A DNA stretch of 9,208 nt, taken from an uncultured Gammaproteobacteria bacterium (GTDB lineage Bacteria; Pseudomonadota; Gammaproteobacteria; SZUA-140). Both the position numbers and the translations under genes were made by a program. Below the pieces are notes generated by a model. That model saw nothing but the letters and a program-made list of their open reading frames with translations. It was not told where the DNA came from and searched no databases. Location: NCBI GenBank assembly GCA_945788675.1, contig CALZMY010000031.1, positions 1 to 9,208 on the forward strand, given 5' to 3'. This document shows, piece by piece, positions 7,252 to 9,208 of this stretch (its first letter is position 1; each line of letters starts with the position of its first letter).

Positions 7252-7632
7252 ATGAGCGAAACATTGGTGGTAATCTCTAAAATCAAAAGTTACATAAAAG
7301 AAAAATCTGATGGCATGAGTACCTCTGGAAACTTCGCTACCGCTATTTCAGATGTCATTCGCGCCCGCTGTGATGCCGCGATTGAGAACGCTACCAAGGA
7401 TCGCCGAAAGACAGTGATGGATCGCGACTTCAATAGTGATACCGGGACTCATGATGCATTAGTGGTGACTTCGAAGCTAAAGGGCTATATTAAAGAAAAA
7501 TCTGACGGCATGAGCACCTCTGCTAATGTCATCCCGGCTATATCTGGCATTATCGCAAAACTGTGTGATGATGCGATTGCCAATGCACAAAAAGACCGTC
7601 GTAAAACTGTGATGGATCGCGACCTGCCTTAA
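7252..7632 (+). CDS. tandem (doublet) bacterial histone-fold protein
   Basis: The product is 126 aa and is likely a DNA-binding, nucleoid-associated protein. It consists of two copies of one domain, residues 3-60 and 68-125, identical at 40 of 58 positions and joined by a seven-residue linker (NSDTGTH). Each copy fits a histone fold: a short helix 1 (LVVxSKxKxYIKEK), loop 1 with SDGMSTS, a long helix 2 (AIS...CDxAIxNA), then KDRRKTVMDRD. The R52-K53-T54-V55 and D59 of copy 1, and R117-K118-T119-V120 and D124 of copy 2, match the loop-2 RKT motif and salt-bridge aspartate of archaeal HMf histones. Helix 3 is very short in both copies, as in small bacterial histones such as the Bdellovibrio one. 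A doublet could fold as a single-chain pseudodimer, as in Methanopyrus and haloarchaeal histone doublets. There are no tails. The yajQ gene begins 34 bp downstream with no terminator between. The alternative is a DUF1931-type histone-fold pseudodimer. Confidence 0.8.
   Translation: MSETLVVISKIKSYIKEKSDGMSTSGNFATAISDVIRARCDAAIENATKDRRKTVMDRDFNSDTGTHDALVVTSKLKGYIKEKSDGMSTSANVIPAISGIIAKLCDDAIANAQKDRRKTVMDRDLP
7258..7431 (+). repeat. histone-fold unit, copy 1 of internal duplication
   Basis: These 58 codons encode the first histone-fold unit. They align without gaps to the second copy 195 bp downstream. The DNA is also similar, clearest over the KEKSDGMSTS codons, where differences are mostly at third positions. 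The pattern points to an in-gene tandem duplication followed by divergence of helix 2 surface residues. Confidence 0.85.
7453..7626 (+). repeat. histone-fold unit, copy 2 of internal duplication
   Basis: These 58 codons encode the second histone-fold unit, which ends only two codons before the stop. It differs from copy 1 mainly in helix 2 (VIPAISGIIAKL against FATAISDVIRAR), where a dimer interface would be expected. This is compatible with the two halves having specialised to pair with each other. Confidence 0.85.
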
Positions 7633-7666
7633 AGCAGATTTCATCGCTTAAACAGGAACGATTCAT

Positions 7667-8155
7667 ATGCCGTCATTTGATGTTGTCTCAGAAGTCGATC
7701 TGCATGAGGTCAATAATGCAATTGATCAAGCCAATAAAGAAGTGACGACTCGCTTTGATTTCAAGGGAAGCAATGCTCGCTTCGAGTTGAAAGAAAAAGA
7801 GTCGATTATCATGATGCATGCTGAAAGTACTTTTCAGCTACAGCAGATGACGAATATTCTTCATAGTAAATTGTCTAAACGCGGTATTGACTTGGGTTGC
7901 CTTAAAACTGAGAACTCAGTAACCAAGGGTAAAGAGGTTCATCAGGCGATCAATATGCAACAGGGCCTGGACTCTGTGTTTGCAAAAAAGCTGGTTAAGC
8001 TGACTAAAGAATCCAGGCTTAAAGTGCAGGCGGCAATTCAGGGCGAAAAGGTTCGCATTACTGGCAAGAAGCGCGATGATCTACAACAGGCCATCGCTCT
8101 TTTTAAAGAATCGGATCTTGAGCTACCTCTGCAGTATGAAAACTTCCGTGACTAA
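7667..8155 (+). CDS. yajQ: YajQ family cyclic-di-GMP-binding protein
   Basis: This cytosolic protein is 162 aa, the standard YajQ length, and starts and ends with the family signatures MPSFDVVSEVDL and ENFRD. Internal conserved blocks include TRFDFKGSNARFEL, KLSKRGID, KKLVKLTKESRLKVQAAIQG and VRITGKKRDDLQ. YajQ proteins form two ferredoxin-like domains. Members in Xanthomonas and Pseudomonas bind c-di-GMP and modulate transcription regulators, and nucleic-acid binding has also been reported for the family. The start is supported by AGGAA at 7654-7658. The gene sits 34 bp after the histone doublet and before a terminator, so the two probably share a transcript. A PilZ/EAL signalling gene lies a short distance upstream, but co-regulation is only inferred. 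Confidence 0.95.
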   Translation: MPSFDVVSEVDLHEVNNAIDQANKEVTTRFDFKGSNARFELKEKESIIMMHAESTFQLQQMTNILHSKLSKRGIDLGCLKTENSVTKGKEVHQAINMQQGLDSVFAKKLVKLTKESRLKVQAAIQGEKVRITGKKRDDLQQAIALFKESDLELPLQYENFRD

Positions 8156-8169
8156 CGGCTATTCAAGAT

Positions 8170-8221
8170 AAGGTGGGTTGCTTCATTAGCCATTGGCAGA
8201 TGATGTAAACCGCCTTTTTCT
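8170..8221 (+). terminator. probable rho-independent terminator after yajQ
   Basis: AAGGTGGGTT (8170-8179) pairs with AACCGCCTT (8208-8216), using one G-U pair and one bulged G. The loop is large and holds a small GCC-ATT-GGC hairpin. A run of T follows the stem (8215-8219). It ends only a few bases before the GTG start of the next gene, so that gene probably depends on read-through or on a promoter inside this spacer. Confidence 0.5.
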
Positions 8222-8224
8222 TCT

Positions 8225-8572
8225 GTGTTAACGCCAACACAATTCGATCAACTCAAGTCTATGATAGAGGCCGATATCATTCAGCTACAGGAAGATATTT
8301 CTGGGCTTGAAGCGATGACACAACCGATCTCACCAGACAATGCCATTGGGCGACTCAGCCGGATGGATGCTATCAATACCAGAAGTGCCAATCAAACAGC
8401 GTTGAATGCCGCGAGGGTCCGTCTCGTTAAATTAACTAAAACGCTACCCAAAATAGATAGTGCTGAATATGGTGAGTGTGATGAATGTCTGTCAGAGATC
8501 CCTTTTGCCCGCTTAATGTTAGTGCCTGAGAGTGAGTACTGTGTGACTTGCTCAGAAAAGCTGGCGGAATAA
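8225..8572 (+). CDS. TraR/DksA-type zinc-finger protein
   Basis: The product is 115 aa, with an N-terminal helical, coiled-coil-like half (about 5-75) and a C-terminal four-cysteine zinc finger C85-x2-C88-x17-C106-x2-C109 with the family segment Y-G-E-C-D-E-C...EIPFARL. DksA relatives bind RNA polymerase through its secondary channel and alter promoter use, often together with (p)ppGpp. This short form has the IGRLSRMDAI segment seen in a small DksA-like subfamily and lacks the DksA tip motif DxxDxA, so its action on polymerase may differ. The start is GTG 8225, the only start codon in frame after the upstream stop at 8201-8203, apart from an internal ATG at codon 13. No Shine-Dalgarno site precedes it and the upstream terminator T tract abuts it, so the start is less certain than the gene. 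Confidence 0.88.
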   Translation: MLTPTQFDQLKSMIEADIIQLQEDISGLEAMTQPISPDNAIGRLSRMDAINTRSANQTALNAARVRLVKLTKTLPKIDSAEYGECDECLSEIPFARLMLVPESEYCVTCSEKLAE

Positions 8573-8599
8573 ACAGTAGCCCATCACTTTCATCCAGAC

Positions 8600-8630
8600 A
8601 AAAAAATCCCCGCTATTGCGGGGATCTCTT
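8600..8630. terminator. bidirectional rho-independent terminator
   Basis: A perfect 8-bp stem, ATCCCCGC (8606-8613) with GCGGGGAT (8618-8625), has a tetraloop TATT. It is flanked by seven A on the left and CTCTTT on the right. The A run serves as a U tract for minus-strand transcription of fbp, and the right side serves the DksA-like gene. It lies between the two convergent stop codons. Confidence 0.9.
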
Positions 8631-8654
8631 TAAAACTTGGTCTAACGTGAAATT

Positions 8655-9208
8655 CTAATCATTGTGATAAGAAAGAACACGTTCAACTTCGTTTTTAGAA
8701 CCCAGGATCACAGGTACGCGCTGATGAAGACCTGTTGGCTGAATTTCCATGATACGCTCACGACCGGTTGATGAAACACCGCCCGCCTGCTCAACAATCA
8801 TAGACATTGGGTTTGCTTCATACATCAGACGCAGTTTACCGGCCATCGCAGGATCTTTTGAATCTTTTGGATACAAGAAGATGCCACCACGGGTAAGGAT
8901 ACGATGCACTTCAGCAACCATCGACGCGACCCAACGCATGTTGAAGTTTTTATCACGTGCATTGCCATCTTTACCGGCTAGACACTCTTCAACATAGCGC
9001 TGAACTGGTGCCTCCCAGAAACGCTGGTTAGATGCATTGATCGCAAACTCCTGAGTATCTTCAGGAATCTGCATATCCTTCTGAGTCAGGATGAATTCAC
9101 CCACGCTCTGATCCAGGGTAAAAGCGTTAACTCCGTGACCGGTGGTCATGACCATCATGGTTGAAGGACCATACAGCGCGTAACCGGCACAAACCTGCTC
9201 AGTTCCTG
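8655..9208 (-). CDS. fbp: fructose-1,6-bisphosphatase class I, C-terminal part
   Basis: This gluconeogenic cytosolic enzyme removes the 1-phosphate of fructose 1,6-bisphosphate using divalent metal. About 184 C-terminal codons are visible, and the frame stays open to the window edge (G-T-E-Q-V-C-A-G-Y-A-L-Y-G-P-S-T before the first internal Met pair), so the N-terminal part with the metal-binding acidic residues lies outside. The class I signature G-K-L-R-L-M-Y-E-A-N-P-M-S is intact and supplies the sugar-phosphate-binding Lys, Tyr and the catalytic-site Glu. The sequence ends ...VLSYHND before TAG. The gene converges on the DksA-like gene and shares its terminator. Nothing seen suggests inactivation. 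Confidence 0.96.
   Translation of the reverse strand, partial: GTEQVCAGYALYGPSTMMVMTTGHGVNAFTLDQSVGEFILTQKDMQIPEDTQEFAINASNQRFWEAPVQRYVEECLAGKDGNARDKNFNMRWVASMVAEVHRILTRGGIFLYPKDSKDPAMAGKLRLMYEANPMSMIVEQAGGVSSTGRERIMEIQPTGLHQRVPVILGSKNEVERVLSYHND

Noticed and set aside
7252..7632. Toxin-antitoxin or phage repressor reading of the small repeated protein
   Set aside because: No helix-turn-helix or ribbon-helix-helix pattern and no toxin partner are present. The RKTV-x3-D motif and two-copy layout fit a histone fold much better.
8749..8997. Plus-strand frame opposite fbp
   Set aside because: It is an antisense shadow of the conserved fructose-1,6-bisphosphatase coding sequence.

Overview
The window looks like chromosomal DNA of a gammaproteobacterium, possibly marine or environmental, with moderate GC that I judge by eye. 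The evidence is the YibF-type glutathione transferase, YajQ, the short TraR/DksA-type zinc-finger protein, class I fructose-1,6-bisphosphatase and the DUF1631 sequence. I cannot name the genus. No rRNA, tRNA, insertion sequence, prophage or CRISPR array is visible.

Layout. Positions 1-390 hold the C-terminal part of a probable beta-propeller (LVIVD-like) protein. It is followed on the same strand by a dicarboxylate/amino acid:cation symporter (450-1766) and a small zinc-ribbon/membrane protein (1949-2263) that ends at a rho-independent terminator. A YibF-like glutathione S-transferase lies on the minus strand (2397-3002). After an AT-rich spacer comes a very large plus-strand signalling gene (3336-6803) encoding PilZ, DUF1631, a degenerate GGDEF domain and an EAL domain. 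A second AT-rich spacer of about 450 bp contains a strong palindrome and leads to a 126-residue protein made of two tandem copies of a histone fold (7252-7632). The yajQ gene follows after 34 bp (7667-8155), then a terminator, a DksA-type zinc-finger gene (8225-8572), and a bidirectional terminator shared with the convergent fbp gene, which runs off the right edge.

The most interesting object is the histone doublet. Each half carries the histone hallmark R-K-T-V followed four residues later by aspartate, and the two halves are 40/58 identical. It appears to be a single-chain bacterial histone pseudodimer and is probably co-transcribed with yajQ.

A second theme is cyclic di-GMP. The PilZ-DUF1631-GGDQF-EAL protein keeps every EAL catalytic residue I could check but has lost key GGDEF residues, so it is predicted to be a phosphodiesterase. 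YajQ is a c-di-GMP-binding family. With the DksA-like protein, a (p)ppGpp/RNA polymerase-type regulator family, the right half of the window is rich in nucleotide signalling and gene-expression control. A functional link among these genes is inference from proximity only.
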